A DNA stretch of 64,000 nt from Streptomyces stelliscabiei (GCF_014873495.1 NZ_JADBGF010000001.1:4030001-4094000); one strand, 5' to 3'; positions 24,979-34,093 are shown, counted from the first letter of the stretch. Translations and numbers: made by a program. Notes: generated from the sequence alone by a model not told the origin.

Positions 24979-25785
24979 ATGCCCGCTGCGCGGATACGCA
25001 GTTGGAAGTCGGTCGCTCTCGCAACGTCGGCCGTGCTCGTCGGTATCGTCCTCCCGGCCGCCACGGCCTCCCCCGCCTCGGCGACGACCACCGCCTACGA
25101 CGCGACGTACTACAAGAACGCGGTCGGCAAGACCGGTACGGCCCTGAAGTCCTCCCTGCACACGATCATCAGCGCCAACGTCTCGAAGATCTCGTACTCC
25201 GCGGTCTGGGACGCGCTGAAGGTCACCGACCAGGACCCGAACAACAGCAGCAACGTGCTCCTGCTGTACAGCGGTGTCTCCCGCAGCAAGTCCCTCAACG
25301 GCGGAGACGTCGGCGACTGGAACCGCGAGCACACCTGGGCCAAGTCGCACGGCGACTTCGGCGAGGCCATCGGGCCGGGCACCGACCTGCACCACCTGCG
25401 CGCCTGTGACGTCCAGGTCAACAGCACCCGCGGCAACCTCGACTTCGACAACGGCGGCAGCGCCGTCACCAACGGCGGCGGCAGCACCGTCGACTCCGAC
25501 TCCTTCGCGCCGCGCGCCGCGGACCGGGGTGACGTGGCCCGCATCATCCTCTACATGGCCGTGCGCTACGACGGCGGTGACGGCTTCGCCGACCTGGAGC
25601 CGAACGAGAAGGTCAACAACGGCTCCAACCCGTACATGGGCAAGCTCTCCGTCCTGAAGGCCTGGAACGAGGCGGACCCGCCGAGCGCCTTCGAGGAGCG
25701 CCGCAACCAGGTCATCTACGACACCTACCAGCACAACCGCAACCCGTTCATCGACCACCCGGAGTGGGTCGAGGCGATCTGGTAG
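24979..25785 (+). CDS. secreted endonuclease I (NucM/EndA-type)
   Basis: 268 residues with a Sec signal peptide (to 'SPASA' near residue 35). The endonuclease I (DNase I-like, beta-beta-alpha metal) signature is plain: 'WNREHTWAKSHGDFG' with the catalytic His near residue 118, then 'DLHHLRACD' near 137 with metal-binding His/Asp/Asn partners and 'NSTRGNLDF'. It should degrade extracellular DNA non-specifically in a Mg-dependent way, for nutrient recovery. The ATG follows a GGGAAGGGA ribosome-binding site. It is a single gene closed by the hairpin at 25801. Confidence 0.93.
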   Translation: MPAARIRSWKSVALATSAVLVGIVLPAATASPASATTTAYDATYYKNAVGKTGTALKSSLHTIISANVSKISYSAVWDALKVTDQDPNNSSNVLLLYSGVSRSKSLNGGDVGDWNREHTWAKSHGDFGEAIGPGTDLHHLRACDVQVNSTRGNLDFDNGGSAVTNGGGSTVDSDSFAPRAADRGDVARIILYMAVRYDGGDGFADLEPNEKVNNGSNPYMGKLSVLKAWNEADPPSAFEERRNQVIYDTYQHNRNPFIDHPEWVEAIW

Positions 25786-25800
25786 ACGCTCGCCGAGCAC

Positions 25801-25840
25801 GTCGAACCCCCGGTCCCCGTACGAGGGCCGGGGGTTCGAC
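25801..25840. terminator. GC hairpin terminator after the endonuclease gene
   Basis: Perfect 13-bp stem GTCGAACCCCCGG (25801-25813) with its complement at 25828-25840, with a 14-base loop that can partly pair. It starts 15 bp after the endonuclease stop codon. Confidence 0.85.
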
Positions 25841-26040
25841 GTCCCACCGGCGCGGAAGCCTCCGCACCCGCCGCTGTGCGCGGGGGCGAGCCGGCACCGG
25901 CGGCGCGTCCGGGTGAGGGCTCTCGACCAGTTACCCATCCATGACATTCGGACGTACAACCGATGAAGGGCGCCTGGAGTCGGACTACACGGACGCGGCA
26001 CTTCCGCCACGCCGGATCCACCGACTCGAAAGGCACGTGC

Positions 26041-27531
26041 ATGTCACGAGCAGGAGCACGACGCAGCACCCGCGCGGCACGACTGAGCGCCCCCATCGCC
26101 GCGGTGGTGCTGCTGACCGGAGGCCTGACGGCCCTGTCGCTCGGCCCGGCCGCTGCGGCGCCCGCGAAGGTGGGCGTGGCGGACGACTTCAACGGCGACG
26201 GCTACGGCGACCTGGTCGTCGGCGCCCCGAACGCCAAGGTGTCCGGGAAGGCCAGGGCGGGCTACGTGACCGTCCTGTACGGCTCGAAGAGCGGGGCCTC
26301 CGCGGCGAAGAAGAAGCTGATCAGCCGCTCGACGAGCGGGGTGCCGGGCGCCGCCACCGCGAACCAGCGCTTCGGCTCGACGTTCACCAAGGGCGACCTG
26401 GACCGGGACGGCTACGGCGACCTGGTGATCGCCGGCGGCACGGCGGGCTCGGTGATCCTCTGGGGGTCGGCCTCCGGGCTGACCGGCGGCACGAGCATCG
26501 CCAAGTTCGGGTCGGCCCCGCAGGCGGGCGACTTCGACGGTGACGGCAAGACCGACCTCGCCCTCTTCTCCGCCCAGGACATCAGCGGCGACGACCCCGA
26601 GGGCGCGCCGGCGGCCCTGTGGAAGGGCCCGATCTCCCGCGCGGCCAAGCCCGCCGCCGTACTCCCGCTCCTCGACAAGTCCCTGTGGTGGGGCTGGTAC
26701 GAGGACGACGCCTCCTGCGCCACCGGCCACGGCTGCGAGAACGGGCCGTCCTCCATCACCGGGCCGGTCGTCTCCGGCCAGGTCGGGGACGTCAACGGCG
26801 ACGGCCGCGACGACCTGGTCCAGTGGTACTACACGGGTGACGGCACCTGGGGCAACCGGCTGCTCCTGGGCGGCGCCTCGGGCTTCAAGCGCGGCTTCGC
26901 GCCCGGCGACGACGTGACCCGCGCGGCGGCGGGCACGGGCGTGGGCGACGTGAACGGCGACGGCTACGACGACGTGGTCGTGGGTGCCGACGGCTGGACC
27001 GACCAGGTCCGCGTGGCCTACGGCTCCCCCACCGGCACCTCCGAGTCCAACGTCCAGACCTTCGACCAGAACCTGCCGGGCTTCCCCGGCGCGCAGGAGG
27101 AGGGCGACCTCGTCGGCTCGGCGGTCTCCGTCGCCGACGTCACCGGCGACGGCTACGCCGACCTCGCCCTCGGCATCGCGTACGAGGACGTCGGCGACAT
27201 CACCAACACCGGTTCGGTCGCCCTGGTCCCCGGCAGCGCCGCCGGCGTCACGGGCGCCGGCACGCAGGTCTTCCACCAGAACACCGCCGGGGTCCCCGGC
27301 GCCGCCGAGGCGGAGGACAAGTTCGGTACCACCACGGCCCTGGTGGACCTCGACGGCAACGGCCACCCCGACCTCGCGGTCGGCGCCCCCGCCGAGAACA
27401 GCGACAACGGGGCCGTCTGGGTCCTCCCCGGCACCACGACCGGTCTGACCACGACGTCGGCGCTCGCGTTCGGCCCCGGCGACGTGTCCGCCCCGGCGAC
27501 CGACGCGATGTTCGGCGCCTTCCTGCGCTGA
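26041..27531 (+). CDS. secreted FG-GAP/VCBS-repeat (integrin-alpha-like) propeller protein
   Basis: 496 residues with a Sec signal peptide ending near 'GPAAAAPA'. Seven calcium-binding repeats of the D-x-[DN]-G-D-G-x-x-D-L form are visible, e.g. 'DFNGDGYGDLVVGAP', 'DLDRDGYGDLVI', 'DFDGDGKTDLAL', 'DVNGDGRDDLVQ', 'DVNGDGYDDVVVGA', 'DVTGDGYADLALG' and 'DLDGNGHPDLAVGAP', which fits a seven-bladed propeller. Such exported proteins may bind surfaces or polysaccharide; no catalytic motif is seen. An insertion with two Cys ('CATGHGC') sits between blades three and four. ATG 26041 is chosen for its signal peptide and the AAAGG upstream. Confidence 0.88.
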   Translation: MSRAGARRSTRAARLSAPIAAVVLLTGGLTALSLGPAAAAPAKVGVADDFNGDGYGDLVVGAPNAKVSGKARAGYVTVLYGSKSGASAAKKKLISRSTSGVPGAATANQRFGSTFTKGDLDRDGYGDLVIAGGTAGSVILWGSASGLTGGTSIAKFGSAPQAGDFDGDGKTDLALFSAQDISGDDPEGAPAALWKGPISRAAKPAAVLPLLDKSLWWGWYEDDASCATGHGCENGPSSITGPVVSGQVGDVNGDGRDDLVQWYYTGDGTWGNRLLLGGASGFKRGFAPGDDVTRAAAGTGVGDVNGDGYDDVVVGADGWTDQVRVAYGSPTGTSESNVQTFDQNLPGFPGAQEEGDLVGSAVSVADVTGDGYADLALGIAYEDVGDITNTGSVALVPGSAAGVTGAGTQVFHQNTAGVPGAAEAEDKFGTTTALVDLDGNGHPDLAVGAPAENSDNGAVWVLPGTTTGLTTTSALAFGPGDVSAPATDAMFGAFLR

Positions 27532-27540
27532 CCTGACCCG

Positions 27541-27575
27541 GTCCGGCGTGACGGCCGCGCGCGGTCACGCCGGAC
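27541..27575. terminator. bidirectional GC hairpin terminator
   Basis: Perfect 12-bp stem GTCCGGCGTGAC (27541-27552) with its complement at 27564-27575, between the convergent FG-GAP and ThDP-enzyme genes. The following 27580-27670 is a run of imperfect 'ggggccgg' repeats without coding signs. Confidence 0.8.
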
Positions 27576-27693
27576 GGTGAGGTGCCGGGGCCGGACCGGG
27601 GGCGGGGCGGTGCTGGGGCCGGAGCGAGGCCGGGGCCGGAGCCGGGGCGGTTCGGGGGCCTGGCCGCCCGCGTGCGCCCCTGACCCGACCCGG

Positions 27694-29379
27694 TCAGACG
27701 TGCGTCGGCGCGAACATCCGCAGCACCGCCGGGAGCACCACCACCGCAGGCCCCGGCGCGGCGAGGGACGTGGCCAGGTCGTCCGCGAGGGACTCGGGGG
27801 TCGTCCGCACCCCCGGGACGCCGAAGGACTCCGCCAGGGCCACGAAGTCCGGGCGGGACAGCTCCGTGCCGGTCGGCTCGCCGTAGGCGTCGGTCATGTA
27901 CTCGCGCAGGATGCCGTAACCGCCGTCGTCGACGATCAGCCAGGTGACGTTCAGGTCGTACTGCCGGGCGGTGGCCAGCTCGGCGATCGAGTAGAGCGCG
28001 CCGCCGTCGCCGGAGACGGCCAGCACCGGCCGGGTCGGGTCGGCCGTCGCCGCGCCGAGGGCGGCCGGGAAGGCGTAGCCGAGACCACCCGAACCCTGCG
28101 CGGAGTGCAGGGTGTTGGGGCCCTTGGGGTCGAACGCCGCCCAGGCCCAGTAGGACAGGATCGTCATGTCCCAGAAGGACGGCGCGCGGGCCGGGAGGGC
28201 CCGGCGGATCGACGCCAACAGGTCCTGTTCCAGGGTGAGTTCCTGGGCGTCGATGCGGGCGCGGACGAGGTCGAGCACCGCACGGACGCGGTCCGGCGCG
28301 GACGCGTCCTCGCGGGGCTCCTCGATCGTCTCCAGCAGGGCCGTCAGCGCCAGGCGCGCGTCCGCGTGGATGCCGAGCCCCGGGTGGTTGGACTCCAGCT
28401 TCCCGAGGTCCGCCTCGATCTGGATCACCCGGCCGCGCGGCTTGAACGTGTGGTAGTTCGAGGAGAGTTCACCGAGCCCCGAGCCGACCACCAGCAGCAC
28501 GTCCGCGTCCTCCAGGAAGTCGGTCGTGTGCCGGTCCTCCAGCCAGGACCGGAGGGACAGCGGATGCGTCCACGGGAAGGCGCCCTTCCCCCCGTACGTC
28601 GTCACGACCGGCGCCGACAGCCGCTCCGCCAGCTGCCGCAGCTTGCCGGACGCGTCCGCCCGTACGACCCCGCCGCCCGCGATGATCGCCGGGCGGGCGG
28701 CGGTGGACAGCAGGTGGGCGGCCAGGGCGGTCAGTTCGGGGCGCGGGGGCAGCTCCTCGGGGAAGGCGTCGCCGCCCGTCACCACCGGGATCAGGGTCTC
28801 GGCCAGCAGGACGTCCTGCGGGATCTCCACCCACACCGGGCCGTGCGGGGCGGTGAGCGCGGACTGCCAGGCGGCGGCGATCGCGGAGGGGATCTGGGAC
28901 TGCGTACGGACCGTGTGGACGGACTTCACCACGCCCCTGAAAGAGGCGGCCTGGTCGGGGAGTTCGTGCAGGTAGCCGTGACGGCCCCCGCCGAGGCCCG
29001 CCGTGGGGATCTGGCCGCTGATCGCCAGCACCGGCGCCGAGGCGGCCGCCGCCTCCTGGAGCGCGGCGAGCGAGGTCAGCGCGCCCGGACCGGTCGACAG
29101 GAACAGCGGGGCCGCCTCGCCGGTCATCCGGCCGTACGCGTCCGCCGCGAACCCGGCGTTGTTCTCCACGCGCAGCCCGATGTACCGCAGGTCGGAGCGG
29201 CGCAGCGCGTCGAACAAGGGCAGCGCGTGCTGGCCGGGCAGCCCGAAGACCGTCGTCGCGCCGAGCCCGGCCAGTGTCTCCACGACCAGGTCTCCGCCGT
29301 GGCGGCCGGCGGGAGGGTTCAGCGCGGCCTCCGTCTGGGCGGCCGTCGGGCGGAGCACCAGGTCGTGGTCGTGGGTCAC
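27694..29379 (-). CDS. thiamine-diphosphate-dependent decarboxylase, probably 5-guanidino-2-oxopentanoate decarboxylase (AruI-like)
   Basis: 561 residues with the three-domain layout of acetolactate synthase-like enzymes: N-terminal PYR domain with the activating Glu in 'LRVENNAGFAADAYGRMTG' (Glu72), a central domain, and a C-terminal PP domain with 'GDGGALYSIAELATARQYDLN' (GDG...N) binding ThDP and Mg. Gene context gives the likely substrate. It overlaps the ureohydrolase gene by 4 bp, and in the arginine transaminase route 2-ketoarginine is decarboxylated by AruI and the resulting guanidinobutyrate is cleaved by a ureohydrolase. Decarboxylase activity is well supported; the substrate is inference. 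A plain acetolactate synthase is unlikely without a regulatory subunit gene. Confidence 0.85.
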   Translation of the reverse strand: MTHDHDLVLRPTAAQTEAALNPPAGRHGGDLVVETLAGLGATTVFGLPGQHALPLFDALRRSDLRYIGLRVENNAGFAADAYGRMTGEAAPLFLSTGPGALTSLAALQEAAAASAPVLAISGQIPTAGLGGGRHGYLHELPDQAASFRGVVKSVHTVRTQSQIPSAIAAAWQSALTAPHGPVWVEIPQDVLLAETLIPVVTGGDAFPEELPPRPELTALAAHLLSTAARPAIIAGGGVVRADASGKLRQLAERLSAPVVTTYGGKGAFPWTHPLSLRSWLEDRHTTDFLEDADVLLVVGSGLGELSSNYHTFKPRGRVIQIEADLGKLESNHPGLGIHADARLALTALLETIEEPREDASAPDRVRAVLDLVRARIDAQELTLEQDLLASIRRALPARAPSFWDMTILSYWAWAAFDPKGPNTLHSAQGSGGLGYAFPAALGAATADPTRPVLAVSGDGGALYSIAELATARQYDLNVTWLIVDDGGYGILREYMTDAYGEPTGTELSRPDFVALAESFGVPGVRTTPESLADDLATSLAAPGPAVVVLPAVLRMFAPTHV

Positions 29380-30395
29380 TTGCCCTCGTTCTCCTTGCGG
29401 GCCCCGGCGATCTGGCGGGACATGATCGTGGTGAGTTCGTACGCCGTGTGCGAGGCGGCCACCGCGGTGATCTCGGCGTGATCGTACGCGGGCGCCACCT
29501 CGACGACGTCGGCGGAGACCAGGTGGCAGGAGGCGAGGCCGCGCAGGATCTCCAGCAGCTCGCGGGAGGTCATGCCCCCGGCCTCCGGCGTGCCCGTGCC
29601 CGGCGCGTGGGCCGGGTCGAGGCAGTCGATGTCGATGGAGATGTAGAGGGGCCGGTCGCCGATGCGCTGCCGCAGCTGGTCGGCGATCTCGTCGACGCCG
29701 CGCCGCATCACGTCCGCCGAGGTGACGATCCCGAAGCCCATCTTCGCGTCGTCGGTGAGGTCCTGCTTGCCGTACAGCGGGCCGCGCGTGCCCACGTGGG
29801 AGAGGGCCTCGGTGTCGAGGATGCCCTCCTCCACCGCCCGCCGGAACGGCGTGCCGTGGGTGTACTCGGCGCCGAAGTACGTGTCCCAGGTGTCGAGGTG
29901 CGCGTCGAAGTGGAGCAGGGCCACAGGGCCGTGCTTCTTGGCGACCGAGCGCAGCAGCGGCAGCGCGATGGTGTGGTCACCGCCGAGGGTCATCAGCCGG
30001 GCCCCCGTGCCGAGCAGCTCGTCCGCCGCCGCCTCGACCGTCTCCACCGCCTCGTTGATGTCGAACGGGTTGACGGCGATGTCCCCGGCGTCCGCGACCT
30101 GGGCGAGGGCGAAGGGGGAGGCGTCCTGGGCCGGGTTGTAGGGGCGCAGCAGCCTTGACGCCTCACGGATCGCGTTGCCGCCGAAGCGGGCGCCCGGCCG
30201 GTAGGAGACTCCCGAGTCGAACGGCACACCCACGACGGCGACGTCCGTACGGCCGACCTCGTCGAGGCGCGGCAGCCGGGCGTAGGTCGCGGGCCCGGCG
30301 TAGCGCGGGATGCGCGAGGAGTCGACGGGGCCTCGGGGCGAGTCCACGGGGCCGGGCGTGCCGACAGGGCCGCGGGGCGTCTCGGGGTCGCTCAT
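29376..30395 (-). CDS. speB: agmatinase/guanidinobutyrase-type ureohydrolase
   Basis: 339 residues of the arginase/agmatinase family. The dimanganese site is complete: 'GGDHTIALP' (His), 'HFDAHLDTWD' (Asp-Ala-His-x-Asp) and 'SIDIDCLDPAHAPGTG' (Asp-x-Asp...Asp). It hydrolyses a guanidino group to urea plus an amine or acid, with agmatine or 4-guanidinobutyrate as candidate substrates. The N-terminal ~25 residues are low-complexity with a repeated 'GPVDS-RGPVDSS' pattern. ATG 30395 follows a GGAAGG ribosome-binding site. Its stop overlaps the start of the ThDP enzyme gene, and a PucR-type regulator is transcribed divergently. Confidence 0.9.
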   Translation of the reverse strand: MSDPETPRGPVGTPGPVDSPRGPVDSSRIPRYAGPATYARLPRLDEVGRTDVAVVGVPFDSGVSYRPGARFGGNAIREASRLLRPYNPAQDASPFALAQVADAGDIAVNPFDINEAVETVEAAADELLGTGARLMTLGGDHTIALPLLRSVAKKHGPVALLHFDAHLDTWDTYFGAEYTHGTPFRRAVEEGILDTEALSHVGTRGPLYGKQDLTDDAKMGFGIVTSADVMRRGVDEIADQLRQRIGDRPLYISIDIDCLDPAHAPGTGTPEAGGMTSRELLEILRGLASCHLVSADVVEVAPAYDHAEITAVAASHTAYELTTIMSRQIAGARKENEGK

Positions 30396-30462
30396 GATGT
30401 TCTGCCTTCCTTCGCACGTCTCGCCGCGAGTGTGCCGCGTATGTCCCACTCGGTACGACTCT

Positions 30463-30479
30463 GCCACCGGGCCGGTGGC
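30463..30479. promoter_or_regulatory. 17-bp palindrome between divergent ureohydrolase and PucR genes
   Basis: GCCACCGG-G-CCGGTGGC: perfect 8-bp arms around one base, 68 bp from the ureohydrolase start and 86 bp from the PucR start. A position between two divergent genes makes it a plausible operator. It could also be a chance GC palindrome. Confidence 0.4.
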
Positions 30480-30564
30480 GGCACCGACACTAGGTGGCCG
30501 ACGAGCGACTGCGAAGTGTACGTTTCATCCATTCGAGCCGATCTGGATGTAAGGAACGCACACC

Positions 30565-32193
30565 GTGCCGGACCCGACCTCACCCACCGCCCCCGCTGTC
30601 CCGCCCACCCCGCCCGTGCCCCTCTCGGCGCTGCTGGCCCATGGCGACCTGGGGCTGCGGCAGATCGCCGGCCCGGTGGACACGGGTACGGCGATCCACG
30701 GGGCGCACACCTCGGAGATGCCGGACCCGTACCCGTATCTGCTCGGCGGCGAGCTGCTGCTGACGGCCGGCGTCCACATCCCGGAGACGGCGGGCTCGGG
30801 CACCTCCGTCGCCGACCCCTTCGGCGGCTACCTCGACGCCTACGTCGCGCGCGTCGTCGCGGCGGGCGGCGCGGCGCTCGGCTTCGGCGTCGCCCCGGTC
30901 CACGACAGCGTCCCCGGTGCCCTGGTGGCCGCCTGCGACGCCCACGGCCTGCCCCTGATCGAGGTCCCGCCGGGCACCACCTTCTCCGGCGTCGCCCGCG
31001 CGGTGTGGCAGCTGATGGCCCGGGCCAGGCACGCGGAACTCCGCCGGGTGGCGGAGGCACAGCAGGGCCTGGCGGCGGCGGCGTCCCGCCCGGACCCGGC
31101 CCGCGCGGTCCTGCGGCAACTGGCCCGGCGCCTCTCCGGCCGAGCGGTCCTGTACGGCCCGGAGGGCACGGAACTGGCGTCGTACGGAGGCGAGTACGGC
31201 GAAGCGGTCCACCGTGGCCTGGCGGCACTGGCCACCGTGGTCCGCCCCGGCGTCAGGGGCGCGGGGCCGAGTCATGTGCGGCTCCGCCGCGCGGGCGCGA
31301 CCAGCCACCACGCACCCGCGCCCGCCGACACGCCCCCATCGCCCACCCTCTCCCCGCGCACCTCCGCCCCCACCTCCGGCACCGACACGGTCGACGGCGT
31401 CCACCTCGCCACCTACGCGCTGGGCGCCGGCCACGACTTCACCCTCGGCGTGGCCTCCCCTCACCGCACCCCCGGCGACCACACCATCGCCTCGGTCGCC
31501 GCCGTCCTGCTCTCCCTCCTCACCGGTGAACGCCAGAGCGGCACCGGCGCGGCCCGCACCTCGGCGCTGGTGCGGCTCCTGCTCGGCGCCGAGCCGCAGG
31601 AGGTCGCTCCCCTGCTGGGCACGGGAACCCACTGGCACGTCGTCCACGCCCGGCCCGCCGAGGGCGCCCCCCCGCCGGAGGCCCTCGCCGCGGCGGCCCT
31701 CGGCGCGGCTCTGGGCTCCGCGCTGGTCGACGTCCACGGCGACGACGTACGCGTCCTCGTCCCCGCCGACCGCGACATCCCCGAGCAGCCCGGCTGGACG
31801 TGCGGGGTGAGCGCCGCCGCCGAGCCGCACGCGTGGCCGACCGCCGACGTGCAGGCCGCCCGTGCGCTGGCCCGCGCCAGGGCGACCCGGACGGCGCTGG
31901 TCCGGCACGGGCGGCCGACGACACTGGCCCAGCTCGTGCCGACGGAGGACGCGACCGCCCACGCCCTTGCCCTGCTGGCCCCGCTCACCGCCGCGCCGGG
32001 CGGCGCCGCCCTCGTCGAGACCCTGCGCACCTGGCTCTCCCTGCACGGCAGTTGGGACCGCACGGCCGTAGCGTTGACCGTCCACCGCAACACGGTCCGC
32101 CAACGCATCGCCCGCTGCGCCACGTTGCTGGACACGGACCTCGACGACCCGGACGTCCGCATGGAGTTGTGGTTCGCACTGCGCCAGGGCTGA
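30565..32193 (+). CDS. PucR-family transcriptional regulator
   Basis: 542 residues. An N-terminal PucR-type sensory domain (about residues 15-150, 'PYPYLLGGELLLTAGVHIP') is followed by a central variable region with a Pro/Thr/Ser-rich linker around 235-275, and a C-terminal PucR helix-turn-helix ('WDRTAVALTVHRNTVRQRIARC', ~500-521). Such regulators control purine, polyamine or amino-acid catabolism. Being divergent from the ureohydrolase/ThDP decarboxylase pair, it probably responds to arginine-, agmatine- or polyamine-derived metabolites (inference). The GTG start has an AAGGAA ribosome-binding site. Confidence 0.9.
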   Translation: MPDPTSPTAPAVPPTPPVPLSALLAHGDLGLRQIAGPVDTGTAIHGAHTSEMPDPYPYLLGGELLLTAGVHIPETAGSGTSVADPFGGYLDAYVARVVAAGGAALGFGVAPVHDSVPGALVAACDAHGLPLIEVPPGTTFSGVARAVWQLMARARHAELRRVAEAQQGLAAAASRPDPARAVLRQLARRLSGRAVLYGPEGTELASYGGEYGEAVHRGLAALATVVRPGVRGAGPSHVRLRRAGATSHHAPAPADTPPSPTLSPRTSAPTSGTDTVDGVHLATYALGAGHDFTLGVASPHRTPGDHTIASVAAVLLSLLTGERQSGTGAARTSALVRLLLGAEPQEVAPLLGTGTHWHVVHARPAEGAPPPEALAAAALGAALGSALVDVHGDDVRVLVPADRDIPEQPGWTCGVSAAAEPHAWPTADVQAARALARARATRTALVRHGRPTTLAQLVPTEDATAHALALLAPLTAAPGGAALVETLRTWLSLHGSWDRTAVALTVHRNTVRQRIARCATLLDTDLDDPDVRMELWFALRQG

Positions 32194-32249
32194 CCTACGC
32201 GCCGCCCCTGCGGCCGACCGGTCTCAACCCTGGTGGGCGGCGGTCGTGG

Positions 32250-32579
32250 ACCCATGAGCAGCACCGCGCGTCGTCTGCTCAACCCCCTGCCCAGGCCCAC
32301 CATCACACGGTCGAGGCGCCCGGAGACGACACTCGGCGTCGAGGGGCGGCGGTCCAGCGTCCGCAGTGCCGTCTCCACGACCTCCCGCGGGGACTGGCGT
32401 CCGGCACCGCCGTCCGCGTCATCCTCGCCGATGACGTCGACGAACTCGGTGTCGGTCGCGCCGGGGGACAGCGCGAGCACGCGCAGCCCGGTGCCGCGGG
32501 ATTCCTGCCACAGGGCCTCGGTGAAGTCCGGCACGAACGCCTTGGCCGCCGCGTAGACGCCATGTTCGGGACCGGAAAG
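32250..32579 (-). pseudogene. remnant of a short-chain dehydrogenase/reductase
   Basis: A reverse-strand frame reads 'GVYAAAKAFVPDFTEALW' (the SDR catalytic Tyr-x-x-x-Lys), then 'LRVLALSPGATDTEF' and a degraded C-terminal part. The NAD(P)-binding Rossmann half is absent: upstream of 32579 the frame loses similarity and soon meets the divergent NTPase gene at 32689. There is no proper stop, as the frame runs on into the antisense of the PucR gene. It is best read as a truncated, inactive copy of an SDR gene. Confidence 0.65.
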
Positions 32580-32688
32580 CCGGACCGCGCCGACGCCTGT
32601 CCGTACCACGCCGCGGTCCTCCCGACAGCGCCGCGGTTCGCACAGCGCGCGCTCCCGACCCACTCCTGCGAGACCTAGTCTTGGCGGC

Positions 32689-33237
32689 ATGCGCAGATAC
32701 GTGCTCACCGGCACCCCCGGGGCGGGCAAGACGACCCTCCTGCGGGGGCTCGCCGCGCTCGGTCACACGGTGGTCGAGGAGGCGGCCACCGAGGTCATCG
32801 CCCGGGCGCAGGCGCGCGGCGAGGACGAGCCGTGGACCCGGGAGTGGTTCGTCGACGAGATCGTGGAGCTGCAGAAACAGCGGCAGTTGGCGGCCTCGAC
32901 CGCCGACGACGTCCAGGTGTACGACCGTTCACCGCTGTGCACGCTCGCGCTCGCCACCTATCAGGGGCGCCCGCCGTCCCCGGCGCTGACCGCCGAGGTC
33001 GAGCGGGTCACCGGCCAAGGCGTCTACCAGCGGCAGGTGTTCTTCGTCCGCAACCTGGGTTTCTGCGAGCCCACCGCCGCACGCCGCATCGGTTTCCGGC
33101 AGTCGCTGGAGTTCGAGCGGATCCACGAGGACACCTACCGCGCGTTCGGCCACGAACTCGTCGAGGTGCCCGCCGGCGACCTCGCCGGGCGGATCGCCGC
33201 GATCCACGCGGTCGTCTCCGCGCGCCGAGCGGAGTGA
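32689..33237 (+). CDS. AAA-family P-loop NTPase/kinase-like protein
   Basis: 182 residues. Walker A 'GTPGAGKTT' stands at residues 8-16, directly at the N-terminus as in small nucleoside-kinase-like AAA_28 proteins. 'VYDRSPLCTLALATY' near residue 82 carries the DR-S/T motif typical of kinase-like folds, and 'RRIGFRQSLEFERIHEDTYRAFG' near 138-160 provides the lid arginines. Function unknown; it may phosphorylate a small molecule or act as a GTP/ATP switch. The ATG is clear. It is a single gene, 61 bp ahead of the phosphatase-family gene. Confidence 0.82.
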   Translation: MRRYVLTGTPGAGKTTLLRGLAALGHTVVEEAATEVIARAQARGEDEPWTREWFVDEIVELQKQRQLAASTADDVQVYDRSPLCTLALATYQGRPPSPALTAEVERVTGQGVYQRQVFFVRNLGFCEPTAARRIGFRQSLEFERIHEDTYRAFGHELVEVPAGDLAGRIAAIHAVVSARRAE

Positions 33238-33298
33238 CGCAGGTCGCAGCGGGCGGGACGCCCGCGACTCCCGCAGTCGTCTGCCTCACAATGGAGCC

Positions 33299-34093
33299 AT
33301 GCCGATATCCGGGACCCCCAGCCGCGCCGAGCTAGTCGAACACCTTGTACGGACGCGTATCGCGGGCGACGTCGCCACGCCGCGCGAGAACAACCTCTCC
33401 CACTACCGCGAACTGGCCAACGGCAACCGCCACTACTGGCTCGGCCTGGAGCTGGGGGACCGCTGGAGCGACGAGCAGGACGTGCTGGCCGTGATGGCGG
33501 AGCGCGTCGGCGTGAACGACGACCCGGGGTACCGCTACGGCCAGGACACCATCGACCCGGACCTGACCGTCGACGCGCTGGAGCGCATGGCGGCCCGGCT
33601 GCGCAAGGCGGCGGAAGGCGGTCAGCGCGTGCTGTTCGCCACCGGCCACCCCGGCGGACTGCTCCAGGTGCACCACGAGACCGCGCGGGCGCTGCGCGCC
33701 GCCGGCTGCGAGATCGTCGTCATCCCGGACGGCCTGCAGACGGAGGAGGGGTACGTCATGCAGTTCGCGGACGTGGCCGTCCTCGAACACGGCGCCACGC
33801 TCTGGCACACCCACTCCCCCGAGCCGATGCGCGCGATCCTGCGGGGCCTGGAGGGCGCCGGCCGCCCGCTGCCCGACCTGGTCGTCGCCGACCACGGCTG
33901 GGCGGGCTGCGCGGGCCAGCTCGGCGTCGACTCCGTCGGCTACGCGGACTCCAACGACCCCGCCCTCTTCCTCGGCGAGTCCGAGGGCACCCTCCAGGCC
34001 GTGGTCCCGCTCGACGACCATGTGGTCAGCCCCCGCCACTACGACCCGATGTCGGCGTACCTGCTCCAGCAGGCGGGGCTCAGCGAGGCGTAG
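33299..34093 (+). CDS. phosphatase-family conserved protein
   Basis: 264 residues, highly similar in pattern to the actinobacterial protein annotated as 'phosphatase' (Pfam Phosphatase): 'RENNLSHYRELANGNRHYWLGLELGDRW' near the N-terminus, 'RVLFATGHPGGLLQVH' at about 112-127, 'LVVADHGWAGCAGQLGVDSVGYAD' at 198-221 and 'DDHVVSPRHYDPM' near the end. Several conserved His and Asp could bind metal. The real substrate has not been established to my knowledge, so the name is a family label. Its last 14 bp overlap the end of the convergent thioesterase gene. Confidence 0.82.
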   Translation: MPISGTPSRAELVEHLVRTRIAGDVATPRENNLSHYRELANGNRHYWLGLELGDRWSDEQDVLAVMAERVGVNDDPGYRYGQDTIDPDLTVDALERMAARLRKAAEGGQRVLFATGHPGGLLQVHHETARALRAAGCEIVVIPDGLQTEEGYVMQFADVAVLEHGATLWHTHSPEPMRAILRGLEGAGRPLPDLVVADHGWAGCAGQLGVDSVGYADSNDPALFLGESEGTLQAVVPLDDHVVSPRHYDPMSAYLLQQAGLSEA

